Source of the DNA: Prorocentrum cordatum
Taxonomy: Eukaryota > Sar > Dinophyceae > Prorocentrales > Prorocentraceae
Direction: 5' to 3'
Length of the DNA stretch: 46,141 bases
NCBI GenBank assembly: GCA_963575745.1
Contig: CAUYUJ010000722.1
Coordinates: 1 to 46,141 of the forward strand
The notes beneath the pieces are model-generated. The model was not told the DNA's origin. It ran no database searches and worked only from the letters and a program-made list of their open reading frames with translations. A program made the position numbers and the translations under genes. Shown here in pieces: positions 19,241 through 29,868 of the stretch (within the stretch, counting starts at the first letter, position 1; each line of letters starts with the position of its first letter).

Positions 19241-22200
19241 GCTCGTCTCGAACTCCTCGTCGTAGGACGCGGGTCGGAGGCCAAATCCCCTGGTGGTCTT
19301 TCTGAGCTTCAGTGAGAAACCCCGCGGAGCGTCTTTAGTGCCTGTGCCCGGCTTCAAGCACTGCAGGCAGTGCTTTGACTCGTCGTAGCGATCGAACCCT
19401 GGAAGAGCACGGAGCACGGTGGCCGATCCAGGCGGCAAAGTAAAACACACCACACGTTCCTTTTCACCAGTAGCCTCAGCAAGTTCCAGATAGGCCAACC
19501 CCTCCAGGAAGGCCATGTTGATGTCGAGGGAAGCAATGATCCACTGCTTCTGGCACGCTGCCGTGCGAGCGAGTAACCTCTGGCTCGACCGTCTTGCTGT
19601 CCCCGAAAATGTGTCTACGTCGAAAGCTTCAAGGTCCACGAAGCCTCGGAAGACCAAGCGTAGTCGGATGGTACGTTCCATCTCGCCCATATCGTTCACG
19701 GATTTACATTTGCACGCGTATCTCGAAGTCGTGATATTCAACGCTTTGGCTATCTCCTGCATCTTAAAGAATTTGTTGTCGAACCATGTCTTGAGCTCAG
19801 TGAAGAAGGCCTTCGATACTTTATCGGGATTCGCCTGATTGTCAGCTTTAGCGAGGAGGTCGTCCTCCGTGACGACCACAGCTCGCTTTGCACCGGCGGT
19901 AACGTATACTCGCATAGCGGTCACCCGGTCGGCATCCAATAGCATGTGTTGCTGCTCGGACAAGACTACATTCGACATTTCTGTCGTAAAGCATAGTTCA
20001 ACGTATCGGCCATTTTCGTCTGAGTCGAGTCCGTAGCGGTCGTCTTCGACCATGGTGCACATGGGGGCGTCGTACGTCTCCTCGGTATCGGAGTCGCGAG
20101 TGCGTCCCCACTTTGGCAGGTGTCGCCGCTGCTCATCAGCTACAGTGGTCAGCACGCTCTGATGTGGAACCATCTGTGTAGTTATGGTAAAGAGGTCCTC
20201 TGGTGGAGTTGCCACCAACAGTTCCCTTTCCTTCTGTAATTCTGCGCACCAAACCTCCATAACATGCGACTCAAGATCAGCTTCTGATCCTTCGTCAATC
20301 GTAGAGAGCCGTTCGTCATCATGTGCTGGTTCGGCTTCTGAAGCTTGTCTTGCGGTTCCATCCGGTGTCGGCGCATCAGCCAATTGCTCAAATTGTGGCA
20401 TGTCCGGATCAAAACCTGCTTGAGGTTTAGTAGACTTCAGGCATTGGATGATTCGTGAATGTGCTGATGTAGTTATATCATGTACATTCAGAGCAGTACC
20501 TTCTGCTTCGTAGTAATGAAATCCTGGATTCACGTCGTTGTCGTAATGAACCAATGCGCAGCTGTCGGCAAAAGTAACCGGAGGTAGCTTATGGATACTC
20601 TTGGCTAATCTGACGGAAACTACATTCCCAATGCGAAAGAAGTTTCTGATAGAATATTGCAGGGCCAAATGTACCTTAGGAGATAAACGGCTTGCGGTCG
20701 TCATCTGAAGGGCCCCTTTCTTGGTCGGCACATAGCCAAAGGTCAAAGCAGGGCTCCCCGCTGATAGGCTGGCTACGAATGTCAACACTGTGCGTAGTGC
20801 AGTGTTGTCGGAGCCAATTTCTCTGGCTATGAGTGCTCCAATGTATAATGAATGCCTTGCATCGCCGTATTGTACTTGAACATCTCGATTGCCCACTCGG
20901 ATGATGACCTGACCCGTTTCGGGATCATTCTTTACGACTGGGAACGGGCCATTCCAGCCTCCCCAGTCATCCTTCGCGGTCGTAAGGCGATGGTAGTCGA
21001 CCAAGTCTCCTTCGTCATAATGGTGCTGACCGGTAATTGTCGTCTTAGTGCGCAAGGCACGATTGTTCTTAGCTAATGCTGTCGCCTGTGTGATAGCTAC
21101 ATACCCTGCGTATCGTCTGCTCACGAGAATGATCCGATGTTTCCGTCGGCTGCTCGTGGTCCAGGCAGGGAGGTCAGGGAGCATTGCTGGTTGCCGTTCA
21201 AATAGAGCGTTGTATGGAGACACCTCGCTATAGAAGGTAAACGCGCTGGCGGCGAACAAGGCTTCGTGCAGTAGTCGGGCGAACACAAGAAGTATGTCTA
21301 ACCTATTGAGTTCAGCCTCCATGCCGTGAAGTAAATGGCGTAGGAAGCCATTTCTGGCCTCGATCGTTGTAGCGTGCTGTCCACGCGCACGTATTCTAAA
21401 ATCAGTGCCTTTTGCCTTGAGGACCGCTCTCGCAGTGTCGTTGTCAAGGGCACCCTCTCCATCAGAGTAAAGTACCTTGGCCGGTCCAAACTGCATCCAG
21501 CACTGATGATATGCATCCGGGATACTGGTCATAGTCTTGTCTGGTATTTCAAAACCAGTAGCATATCGTATACAGCGATCGATAATGTGGAATATATCGT
21601 GTTCTTGTTTGGAGAACATCAGATCACATTCCACTTCCTCATTGAATTTGCCAGGGAATGCAGTAGAGGGCATAACAGTGTGTCCATGCTTGTCCCAAGC
21701 TCTGCATTCTCGGCATGTGTCACAGACACCTCTGATGAGGTTTAGTCTGACACTATCCAGACCTATCTTGCTTAAGATGAGTCTCATCTTAGGCTCCTTC
21801 GCATGAAACCAGCGTAAGTGTAGCGTTCGCAACTCGCGCGTTACCACGCTGAGGTCAAGGTTTCGCAGGTTTTGTGAACTGATTTGTACATCGAACCGTG
21901 ACCAGTCTGGTAGTCGTGGTCGTGCAGCAGGAATCCCCGCCAGCGGTGGTGGAGGTGCTTCTCCACCTCGTTGTCGACCACGTCTGGCTCTAACCTGTGG
22001 TAGTCGGAAATGGCCATCCGAACTACCAGCTCCACTCGAGGCAGGTTGCCCTGCAGCAGGCTCAACGGCATGTCTTCCAACAATAACGTCATGGCTGCTT
22101 GCGCCCGCGGTGGGTCCAGCTCTCGAGCCCGGTCTCGGTGCTCTCAGTCGCGTAAGTGGCGGTGCTGCTGGCGCCTCGGGTGGTGGTGCTACTACCTCAG

Positions 22201-22387
22201 CAAGATCTGGAGGTGCAGGTCCTGCTGCCGGCTCGGAGGGAACCGGCGGCATCTGTGCATGATTGTCGGGCAACTCCCAAGGCTTGGCAAACTTGCATTT
22301 GCTGGGTGCTAGTACGTGTCCAGGCTTGTTCTTCCCGTAGTTCTTCTTACAGCTCGGACATCCCCAATGGTAGTCGCCCTTATCGCA
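19241..22387 (-). pseudogene. Copia pol: integrase and N-terminal reverse transcriptase
   Basis: A frame of 1028 codons (22273-19187) stays open; its last ~16 codons lie in the satellite insert. Numbering from 22273, residues 150-190 form the HHCC zinc site of the GAG-pre-integrase domain (H152, H157, C184, C187). The integrase core triad is D217 (ECDLMF), D271 (YSDGEG) and E305 (TIEARNG). Residues ~440-520 are the integrase C-terminal region. RVT_2 begins near residue 870 (RLRLVFRGF) with motif A at SLDINMAFL (D917). The catalytic xxDD box is beyond the insertion. Two AGxPA palindromes occur at 21927 and 22041, and AGSPA at 20748. The element integrated and copied itself through these enzymes; this copy is cut. 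Confidence 0.85.
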
Positions 22388-22732
22388 CTACGCGCAGCGT
22401 CTCGGGTCTCCATCATGGGAGGGAGAGTGCACGTGAACGTTGACCGCGCAAACAGGACAACCAAGCCCTCCCGATGGTGGTCTCTCAATCGAGTCATCAA
22501 GTTGTCGGGGAAGACTCGGGTCACCCAAATCGCACCCCCTTGGGTTAGTGACCAACACGGTGGACGAATACGGGTAGCCATGGAAAGGATCACGAGTTGC
22601 CTGGAAGAGATCGCGCGCGATCTGAACAGAGTCCACGAAGAGCGACTGCCTCTTTGAGGTATATTGCGCAGCCATGGACAGTTCCTCATTGCATACAGAC
22701 GCGCGCTGACGATGGCCACTGCATCGCTTCAA
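22388..22732 (-). pseudogene. Copia polyprotein Cys/His cluster before integrase
   Basis: Minus-strand frame reads YPYSSTVLVTNPRGCDLG..., then GLGCPVCAVNVHVHSP, GDPRRCA, a TAG stop (22388-22390), and continues in the same frame with CDKGDYHWGCPSCKKN into the integrase frame. The CPVC...CxxC spacing suggests a zinc-binding module. The TAG interrupts RRCA*CDKG, directly between two putative zinc ligands. No named domain can be assigned from sequence alone. Confidence 0.6.
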
Positions 22733-23241
22733 AGGGTGAGTAATAAACGATGGTTGGCCATGATCTCGGTCGGCTTTCGCATCAGTACCCCATGGGAATC
22801 ACGTGAGCCAGTAGTGTTTTGACCCATGTTCACCTTGCAAGTGCCCTTGCTTTTGGCCAACGTAGTCCATGGTGGTATCTGATCCACCCAAGTCCCTACT
22901 GGTTGTTCTCTTAAGTAAAATCGTCGAAGATCATTTTGACGTAGAGCTTGTTCTTACAGAACTTGATATGTGGAAAATTTGATTTATGATGTTCATGCCA
23001 GGCGTCGTAGTTCACCTTTGCATTGAAATAGGAAGGTAGACCAGTTGTTCTGCAGTTGGGCAATAGCACGACAACCTTGACGAAACAAACGTCTAGATGA
23101 TGCATCACTGCATCTTGGAACTCCCTGTTGCCAAGATCAACGAAAGTGCGTTTGTCGAGGTTCCCCCCATGAAGACAGACCTCGGCGGAATGCCAGTTGG
23201 GAGATGCCTCCAATTCCTCCACACAGTTCTAACATATCTAC
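22733..23241 (-). pseudogene. Copia polyprotein: C5-methyltransferase-like segment
   Basis: Reading minus from 23241: VDMLELCGGIGGISQLAF (about 23188-23241) resembles the SAM-binding motif I of cytosine-C5 methyltransferases (LFxGxGG). Then NLDKRTFVDLGN, LPNCRTTGLPSYFNAK (where those enzymes have PC), and REQPVGTWVDQIPPWT (22867-22914, roughly at the position of ENV). The catalytic Pro-Cys-Gln is not conserved here (Asn-Cys-Arg), so activity is doubtful. A frame change sits at a C6 run (23163-23168), another near 22915, and another near 22735. Retrotransposons carrying cytosine methyltransferases have been described in dinoflagellates; whether this belongs to them is an inference. Other Rossmann methyltransferases are possible. 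Confidence 0.5.
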
Positions 23242-23840
23242 CTTGTTGCGTCGTCCGTAGCACAAGGTGGGAATATGGAGAATACATCTGCCCAGGATTC
23301 ATCAGGTTGCCCCGCAAATAAAACGACGCAGGTCTCCTCTCCATTGTCGCTATCCGTGTCGGAGTCCAGAGGTATGTCGGTGTAGTACGTACTACACCCG
23401 AGTCCTTTCAGGTCGTCTCCACAGTCGCCGTTGCCTTCTTCGACTGTTTGGGGTATCTTGCGTGGTTTGATGCCAGCTTCTTTGTCTGCTCTCTGTTTTC
23501 CTTTTTGCTTAGACCTGGCATCTGTTGGTAGTGCTGTCTGCGGTTCTGTCTCAGGCGAGCTAAGTGTCGAAAATTCGGGAATAGAGGGGGCACGGGGCCG
23601 CGCTCAATCGAAGGGGGAGGGAGACGATCGTCATCGGTGATCGCCACTCGCCTTGAGCGTGGGCGTGAGCTGCCATCTCTCAAGAGAGTCGGTTCCGGCT
23701 GCTCCCAGCACAGTCGAGTACGGATGTTGGCAACACCATTGGGTAATGGTGCTTCGTAGTTGTTCCCAGTCGGTTGGTCCTGGATCTTGATGTCCTGGAT
23801 GATCGTGTTGTCGTCCAGGTTCATCGTCACCCGTCTCACA
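23242..23840 (-). pseudogene. Copia polyprotein segment, uncharacterised
   Basis: Frame 23839-23408 reads MNLDDNTIIQDIKIQDQ, then a Pro/Arg-rich and Lys-rich region. After a frame change it continues as YYTDIPLDSDTDSDNGEETC, VVLFAGQPDESW (an AGxPA-type palindrome at 23302) and FPPCATDDA directly before the methyltransferase-like segment. The acidic stretch looks like a linker. No domain recognised. Confidence 0.5.
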
Positions 23841-24334
23841 ACATGGTCCCACGGTGGGCCATTCTTAGGAGACTGAACGAAAGTTCGAGCTCTTTTATCA
23901 ACACGAGTATGGATTCTCAGATGTACAGCACTTGTGTGATTTCTGTGTTTTATGTAAGTCCATGTGGTAAATTTACCTTGGGGTCATGATCGCTAGCGTC
24001 TTGTTACGCCATTCGGCCTTGGGTTGACGGGGATGCGCGTACACGTAGTCGCCACTCGCAGATATGATCCGCTGGGCAACGTGTTAGCGCGGTCGTACTT
24101 GAGGCCGAAGTGGCAGAAACACATACGCCTGACTTGAAAATCAAGATCTTGAAAAGTAGTTCGCATGGGACCTTGTTTCCAAAAATATCCTGATGGCCCC
24201 AAAATCACAATAGTCATACGTAGAGCCCGAGCCTTGGGCATCAGATATTGGACACGCTGGTTGTGGCCCTGCCCTCTTGCCAGGCAGCCTCACACATCAG
24301 TCAGCAGGTCTTGCCACCCACAACAATTGGTAAT
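23841..24334 (-). pseudogene. Copia polyprotein segment left of LINE A
   Basis: On the minus strand the frame that leaves the right side of LINE A (FGALLSGD) continues here as YQLLWVARPAD, a TGA, then CVRLPGKRAGPQ. A shift leads to ALRMTIVILGPSGYFWKQ and CFCHFGLKYDRANTLPSGSY. The continuity across the LINE confirms the insertion. Hydrophobic strand MTIVILG followed by a Cys/His-rich stretch; family unknown. Confidence 0.5.
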
Positions 24335-24345
24335 CACCCGAGAGT
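24335..24345. other. LINE A target-site duplication, left
   Basis: CACCCGAGAGT at 24335-24345 is repeated exactly at 29858-29868. On the minus strand one copy restores ...FGALLSGDYQLLW, an open reading frame through the junction. Confidence 0.85.
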
Positions 24346-24403
24346 TTGGTGTTTGGTCAGGCTACACAGGGCACGCGCGCCCAAGCCTAAGGGCTAGAGC
24401 CAG

Positions 24404-25351
24404 TTAAATCCGCCTCCTCCGCTTTGCAGAGGAAATGTCTTTAACGATGTGCTCCACACCTGTGCACAGGCGCTCGGCAGCAGATAATTCTGCCTCCGTC
24501 ACGGTGGCTCCTACATCAAACATGTAGGCTTCTGAGCTCACGAGTGTCCACGGGCCATTCTCTGGAGCAACTTCAATCCAGTGACCTCCTGCGGCACCCT
24601 CACTGCTCACTCCACCATCCCAGCATCCTCTGATGTATTTGATGTTTGTCCTGTTCTGTTTGATATAGTCGTGCTTGTAAATTATGCAACAGTTTCCTTC
24701 TCTCGCATGGTGTGTAAGCTCATCAGCATAGGCATTGGCTTCCCTATAGATATGTTTCCAGAAATCCCTTCCGTACGTCGGGCATCGTATGTTGTGTTGT
24801 TCACTCACGTCATACATGATATTTTGTATCCTGGCGATCCGTTTGGCATACCCACTGTTGTCACAAGCCCAGACTCCCCTCAGCAATTGTACGACCGTCC
24901 TACTGTCACCGCACATTTCAACAGCAATCCCTTCCATCCCAGGATCCCATATCGTAGTTTGTTCATTTATAACTGCAAGACGTCGGGCCAATTCGTCATC
25001 TGTCGGTGTCTTCGCAAACCCTCCCATCCTCCTCTCCTTACTCCTCCTCACAAACATATCCTGCACTTTGGGTATCTGTGATATGTGTTCCACAAACTCC
25101 TCCCAATCCGTCGGTACAACGCACGCGTCGTGTCATGGAAGAGACCTCCATTTTTCGAAGGGCGCATGCCAGCTGCTCGCCACGGTTCGTGGCCTGCCTC
25201 TGAGCCGTCTCGTTCCCTCCCTCGACATTGTCCGACTTACTGCCGCCAGCATTTCATCCCTCTGCACCGTCCACTCCCCCGATACGTGCAACATGGAGCG
25301 CAGCGCCTGCTGCCGCGATTTGCTATACACAGTGGACGGCATGCGGCACTT
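24404..25351 (-). pseudogene. LINE A C-terminal region with RNase H
   Basis: Frame 25093-24404 contains VEMCGDSRTVVQLLRG and WKHIYREANAYADELTHHAR, the Asp and the HxxREANxxAD signature of LINE RNase H, then IRGCWDGGVSSEG and a Lys/Arg tail ending KRRRRI. An adjacent fragment (25342-25133) aligns with LINE B just before the RNase H (SMLHVSGEW, REGTRR). Frameshifts separate the pieces. RNase H would remove RNA from the cDNA hybrid. Confidence 0.75.
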
Positions 25352-26495
25352 CTATTGGGATACCTCCACGGCAAATTCAAAGTTATATCTCACAACTTTC
25401 TCCACCAACGTTTTGAACCCCCCCTCTTTGAACATCTCCCTGGATCTATTGGTACTGCGATCCCTGAACTCCCCCCACGTTTCCGTCTCTTTTCTATGTA
25501 ATCCTCGCATTGTGTTCAAACATATTCCTTCAAAGCTTCTCAATATGTCAAGCACATGTTCATTACAGCTCCACCCCACACATCCATGGCATATGATCTG
25601 TTGAACTCTGCTCTGGTACCGTCTGAATGTTTCCCTCATGCTCACCGCCCGTGATCGATAGAATTTAATATCAGCATAGAAACAACGCCTGCCTGCATCG
25701 ATACGGTGCCGCACTGCATGGAAATCCCTCGGGCTCATCACAAATTTAACCCCCAGTATGTCACACTCGCTTTTTCTCGGCAGAACCACCGCCTCACGTA
25801 ATTGATAGGGTAGGCTGGGGTCTCCAGCCCGCGTACAAATATCATCTCCCAGTTCACATACTAATGATTGTGGCCCCTGGTTCTGTCTCAGCCCAAAAAC
25901 CAGATACTCCAGACTCTCAATTTTCCAGTCCATACCAGCCCGTCTGAGGGCAACGGTCAACATACTCACCATATTCCTCAGCTGATTCGCCGAGGCTGCC
26001 AACAGAACCACGTGATCAGCCCATATGCAATGGTTGACAAGCGCCTGTTGTGCCCCCATCGCCTTCCAATCGTACCCCATAATTACATGCTTCCCATGTT
26101 TCAGCAATAGAAGCCCAAATTGCCTCCAACACAATATTGAAGAGTACTGGACCTTCTTTCCCTCCAGTTCGCACCGACTTGTTATACAGGATCTCTTCAC
26201 TGCACACATCCTGGAAATCAAAAACCGCTGTGTTTCCAATCATAGGCCCCACAATTGCAATAATCAAATCTGCTGGATACCTCAAATGTTCCATCGCGCG
26301 GATCACCATCGAGACCGTCACATGATCGAACGCTTTCTTTATAGCCAATATCCCCATATGTACGGACTCGCCTTTTCCCCAGAGAGTGGCATGACGTGTC
26401 ATATGCAAGAAATGGGCCGTCATGTGATGAACTTTGTGACTCTTCTGGAATCCATATGTCGCCAGTTTTTTTGATATGTCCATGTTCCTCCACAA
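25352..26495 (-). pseudogene. LINE A reverse transcriptase, palm and thumb
   Basis: Two overlapping frames (26495-26016 and 26239-25352). The first has LATYGFQKSHK, MGILAIKKAFDHVT (motif A) and YNKSVRTGGKEGPVLFNIVL (motif B). The second has HCIWADHVVLLAAS, where the usual (F/Y)xDD box reads ADH, then RRAGMDWKIESLEYLVFG and a thumb-like region ending FEFAVEVSQ. The second catalytic Asp is His here and Asn in LINE B. Confidence 0.8.
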
Positions 26496-27963
26496 GAATA
26501 AGAAGGCACGCCATGTACCACTTGCTCATAACACTTAGCAGCGATATTGCACGAGTCTCCCCAAATGTTTGGATCATGCTCATTTTTGGAATCAACTGCA
26601 CGCACAACTTTCTCCACGAATCTGGTGACGGCTTTTTCTGATCATGAATTTCTTGAAATGAGCGTCGTATCAATCTCAATGCATTCCAAGGTATTGTTTT
26701 GAGAATCTCCGCCACCAGGCCATCAGAGCCCGCTGCGGTCCCGCCCTTCAATCGGGCTCGAGCCCCCAGCAACACACCCATAGATATGACCCTGTTCGTA
26801 GTTCTGCCCTCTGCCTCCCACTGTGTCCGTAGTCGATGCAACTCTCTCTTTGCAGCTCCTCCCTCCCCATCACATGTATATGACCGTTGGACGTGTTTGT
26901 TGAGCTCGTCCACCCATCTTTGCTTATTTTCTGTCAGTATCCCGTCACACACCATTTCCTTGATACACCTACGGGGTCCATGTTTGGGGCCATTGGAGTC
27001 CTTGAGGAGCTGTTCCCGCCTGAACTTTCTTCGGAGTGTTTTTTGACGTCGCAATAATTGTTTCCTACGCTCACCGAAGACACCCCTCCTTAACTCCGCT
27101 TCAACGTCCACCAGTTGGTCCGGTTGTTTGATTGGTTTAGTATCCGCCCTGCCCTTTGTATGCCTACACATCGTCGCAGCACTCACAAGCCTCTCTCCCA
27201 CTGTTTGTATATTTATGTCACCCTGTTGGTTCATATGTTGCTGCACCTGCACGTCGGCCAGTGTACTGAACACATTCGCTGACTCATAATCCTCCGGGGC
27301 CCAATTGATGAGGCTCGGGGGCCTGGGTCGCACGAAAGGCTTGCGCACCGACGCACGTTTTATCCTCACCCCTACCTTCGCATGATCACTGCAGCGCGAC
27401 GCTCGATCCTGTGTAGGATCAACAAATTCCACCATGCATTCAAATGAGCAGTTGGTCCGAGCCACCTCGGTACCTGCAAATTGTGTCGGCGCAAATACAT
27501 AGTCCAACACCCTGGAGTAGCTGCTGGTACTCCACGGCCTGTGCGTCACTTGTCGCACGCCGTAGGTGTTGGCTGCACAAAGACCCCAGTGATTCAGAAA
27601 GCGCACGAGCATGTCCCTCCTCTCCTCATGATGCTTCGCCTCCGACCTCATCCACACCTCCTCCAATCCTTCTCCCGTGAACCCCAAGAGATTTGGTTCC
27701 AGCTCCGTCTGCGCATCTGTCCCCACAAACTGCAATACTTTTGGCCCCTGGTATTGCTCGCTACATAGTTGCATGCATGCACACAGCTTAGCTAGAACGT
27801 CACAATATTCATCGAGCCTATCATCTCCCCGCTGCACTGTGGGTAGGTACACTGAGGACACGACCACAGATGCAAATTGTACAACTGCAAACCTCTCTCC
27901 ACACTTACTGTCCGAAATAGTCGCCGCCCATGGGCCCCAAAGGCCACAGCAGCCCGTCGGCAC
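26218..27963 (-). pseudogene. LINE A EEP endonuclease C-terminus and RT N-terminus
   Basis: 581 codons, of which the last ~90 are out of frame. Early motifs: VSSVYLPTVQ, FVGTDAQTELEPN, RVLDYVFAPT and CSDHAKVGVRI (SDH of EEP nucleases). Then a basic linker (KQLLRRQKTLRRKFRR) and the RT start, KGGTAAGSDGLVAEIL, QLIPKMS and ISLLSVMSKWYMAC. The N-terminal part of the EEP domain is in another frame (28091-27792) with AATWNVN and DVLCLQECQ. The endonuclease would nick the target for reverse transcription. Confidence 0.8.
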
Positions 27964-28373
27964 ACACTAAAACGCACCTGCCACCCACATGCTTCAAATG
28001 CTTCCGATGACATGTACTGGCACTCCTGCAGGCATAGCACATCATAATGACAAAACTCCAGCATTGCTGGCAAAAGCTCGCTATTCCTCATGTTGACATT
28101 CCAGGTTGCCGCCGCGAGCTGAGTGGCAGGTTGGCACCGTCAATTGTTCGTTTGTCTGAGCTTCGTGAGTAACCCCTCTTGATCCACCTCAGGCTCCACC
28201 CTCCTCAAATTGTTAGTGTGTAGCGCCCACCCGCTGTGCACACCCCATTCAGCAATCAACACTCTCGTGTCTGGATCTGCTTGTGGGTTTGTGTAAACCA
28301 TATGTATGATTTTGGCGGCCCTGGCTCCCCCTTGCATGTTGTCCCCGTCGTTTTCTTCACCTCCGCAAAGCAA
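27792..28373 (-). pseudogene. LINE A EEP endonuclease N-terminus
   Basis: Frame 28373-28140 ends ...LTKLRQTNN and TGA. The same frame continues after the stop with QLAAATWNVNMRNSELLP and YDVLCLQECQYMSSEAF, the first two motifs of an EEP nuclease (N and LQE). The part before the stop (VLIAEWGVHSGWALH) has a match in LINE B inside one continuous frame, so the ORF1-like region and the endonuclease appear to have been one polyprotein. Confidence 0.65.
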
Positions 28374-29697
28374 CTCTGGAACTTACCTATCTGTTGGACA
28401 TGGGGTGTTCTCCATGGCGCACACTCTACATGAAACTTCACATTCGGTGGTAGATCAGTGTTTCCCCTTTTGTATTCACTGTCAAAACAATTCCGAACCT
28501 GCCATATGATCTCCACTGCCGCCCCCTTTTTGAAATAGCTCCGCCCGCGTGTGCATGGCCAGTACCTGCCAGTATTCTCCCCCGCAGTTCTCGCATGATC
28601 AAAAGCAGCATTATGCGTTGCGTCCAGCGATGTCAATCCCAAAAATTTTGTGATGTTGTCGGTCAGCACCTGTTGTTTCATGGCCTCCCTTTGTTTTATC
28701 TCTCTATTCTTCCAACCCCCACGTGATATCCCACTTTTGAATTCAATATATGATGGTACCCAGTTCGAATTATGCCCTGCACCACTGCCCGTGTCACCTG
28801 ATCCATATCTAGTCGAACCGCTTGTGCAATATTGAGCGTCTCCATTTTTCAGATTCTGAATGTCAGCTTGGGCCTGCTTCATTTGCTCCGATAACGTTTT
28901 GACATCTGACGTTGTTCTACCAATCTTTTCCTCCATGACATGTAAGTCAGCTGCAACCGATGTTTTGAACTCACTGACCGTCGCAGTTACTTCACTCTGG
29001 CCCTTCAAAATTTGCCTGAGCATTTCCTCGGGCGTCATTGTAGCTGGTTGAGGCGCCTGGACAGCAGCACTTGGAGCTACGGCCAGACCACTCGTAGCCT
29101 TGGGGACTTGGGCTGTAGCTAAATGAGGCGCCTGGACAGCAGCATCAGGAGCCGCGGCCAGACCACTCGAAGCACTGGAACCTTTGCCCTCCCCTTTCGC
29201 CCTCACCTCTCTCAACCACTCACTGCTCGCATTCCCTCCCATTTTGCTATCTTCTATTTTGTCATCCGCCATGATTGCTGATGAACGTCGTTTGTTTCTC
29301 TCTTTGACTGTACGTAATGTGTGAAGTGCAGCCTGATATCTATATGATTGCCCAATCTTCTTGAAATCGTACGCCTCCTGTTGAACAAATGCCTCTGGTG
29401 GGAAAATTTCCAATTCCAGTGCTATCTGATCTTCTCTCTTCTCCTGCGTCGTTAATCGCGGCACAGTACCTGATGTGTCTTTCAACCAATCACACGGATG
29501 TGGGTCACAACCCACACCAAAGTCAGCTGACGTGAAATATTCACTCTGATCGTCTTCCGATGGCACAATATATGCTCCCTGCGAGTCCGTTTTCAATCCA
29601 ACAGCCCACAGTGGTCTTTTGTAAAATCCAGACAGATCCTGATCTTCCTGCGATCCCCACGATATCTTGATGTCAAGAACGAGAGCGAGGATTCAAT
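28256..29697 (-). CDS. LINE A ORF1-like protein
   Basis: Open from about 29697; ATG candidates at 29596-frame positions are weak, and an ATG at 29272 (MADDKIEDSKMGG) looks more natural. After an Ala/Pro-rich double repeat (SGLAVAPSAAVQAPQPAT and a sister copy), residues of the form MLRQILKGQSEVTATVSEFK...IQNLKNGD have heptad-like spacing typical of a coiled coil. The C-terminal part (PSYIEFKSGISRGGWKNREI, LPPNVKFHVECAPW) is conserved in LINE B (PRYVEFKGWVSREGWRNREI, LPPNVRFQVECQPW). It probably binds the element RNA. The frame ends at 28256 after a frameshift relative to LINE B. Confidence 0.65.
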
Positions 29698-29831
29698 GTG
29701 GGCACAGCCCCCGCGACACGTCAAACACGCGCCGCACGAGAGGGGGGCTTGAGGCAAGCCTGTGTGTGTGCCCTGACGTGGGCCCTGTTCGACGTCGAAC
29801 CCTGACGTCTTGAAACCTGACGTCTCGAACC

Positions 29832-29855
29832 CTTGAGCCAGAGCACCTTGAGCCT
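29832..29855 (-). other. two spliced-leader-like units at LINE A 5' end
   Basis: On the minus strand the first ~25 bases of LINE A read GCAAGGCTCAAG, GTGCTC, TGGCTCAAGG. TGGCTCAAG matches the 3' end of the dinoflagellate spliced leader (…TTTTGGCTCAAG). Two copies in tandem at the very 5' end would fit repeated trans-splicing and reverse transcription. Only 8-9 nt match, so chance is not excluded. Confidence 0.4.
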
Positions 29856-29857
29856 TG

Positions 29858-29868
29858 CACCCGAGAGT
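29858..29868. other. LINE A target-site duplication, right
   Basis: CACCCGAGAGT, identical to 24335-24345. Confidence 0.85.

Larger units (their letters stand above)
24346..29857 (-). mobile_element. LINE A, ~5.5 kb non-LTR retrotransposon, full-length but decayed
   Basis: Inserted in the Copia element with an 11-bp target duplication. Coding order on the minus strand: ORF1-like protein with coiled coil, endonuclease/exonuclease/phosphatase (EEP) endonuclease, reverse transcriptase, RNase H. The 3' end carries a hairpin (24360-24387: GGCTACACAGGGCA ... CGCCCAAGCC) shared with LINE B. No long A tail. The 5' end has two spliced-leader-like GGCTCAAG units. Confidence 0.85.

Noticed and set aside
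29790-29830. tRNA B-box-like GGTTCGAG near the LINE A 5' end
   Set aside because: No A box, no cloverleaf, and the sequence is part of GACGTCAGG direct repeats in the LINE leader.
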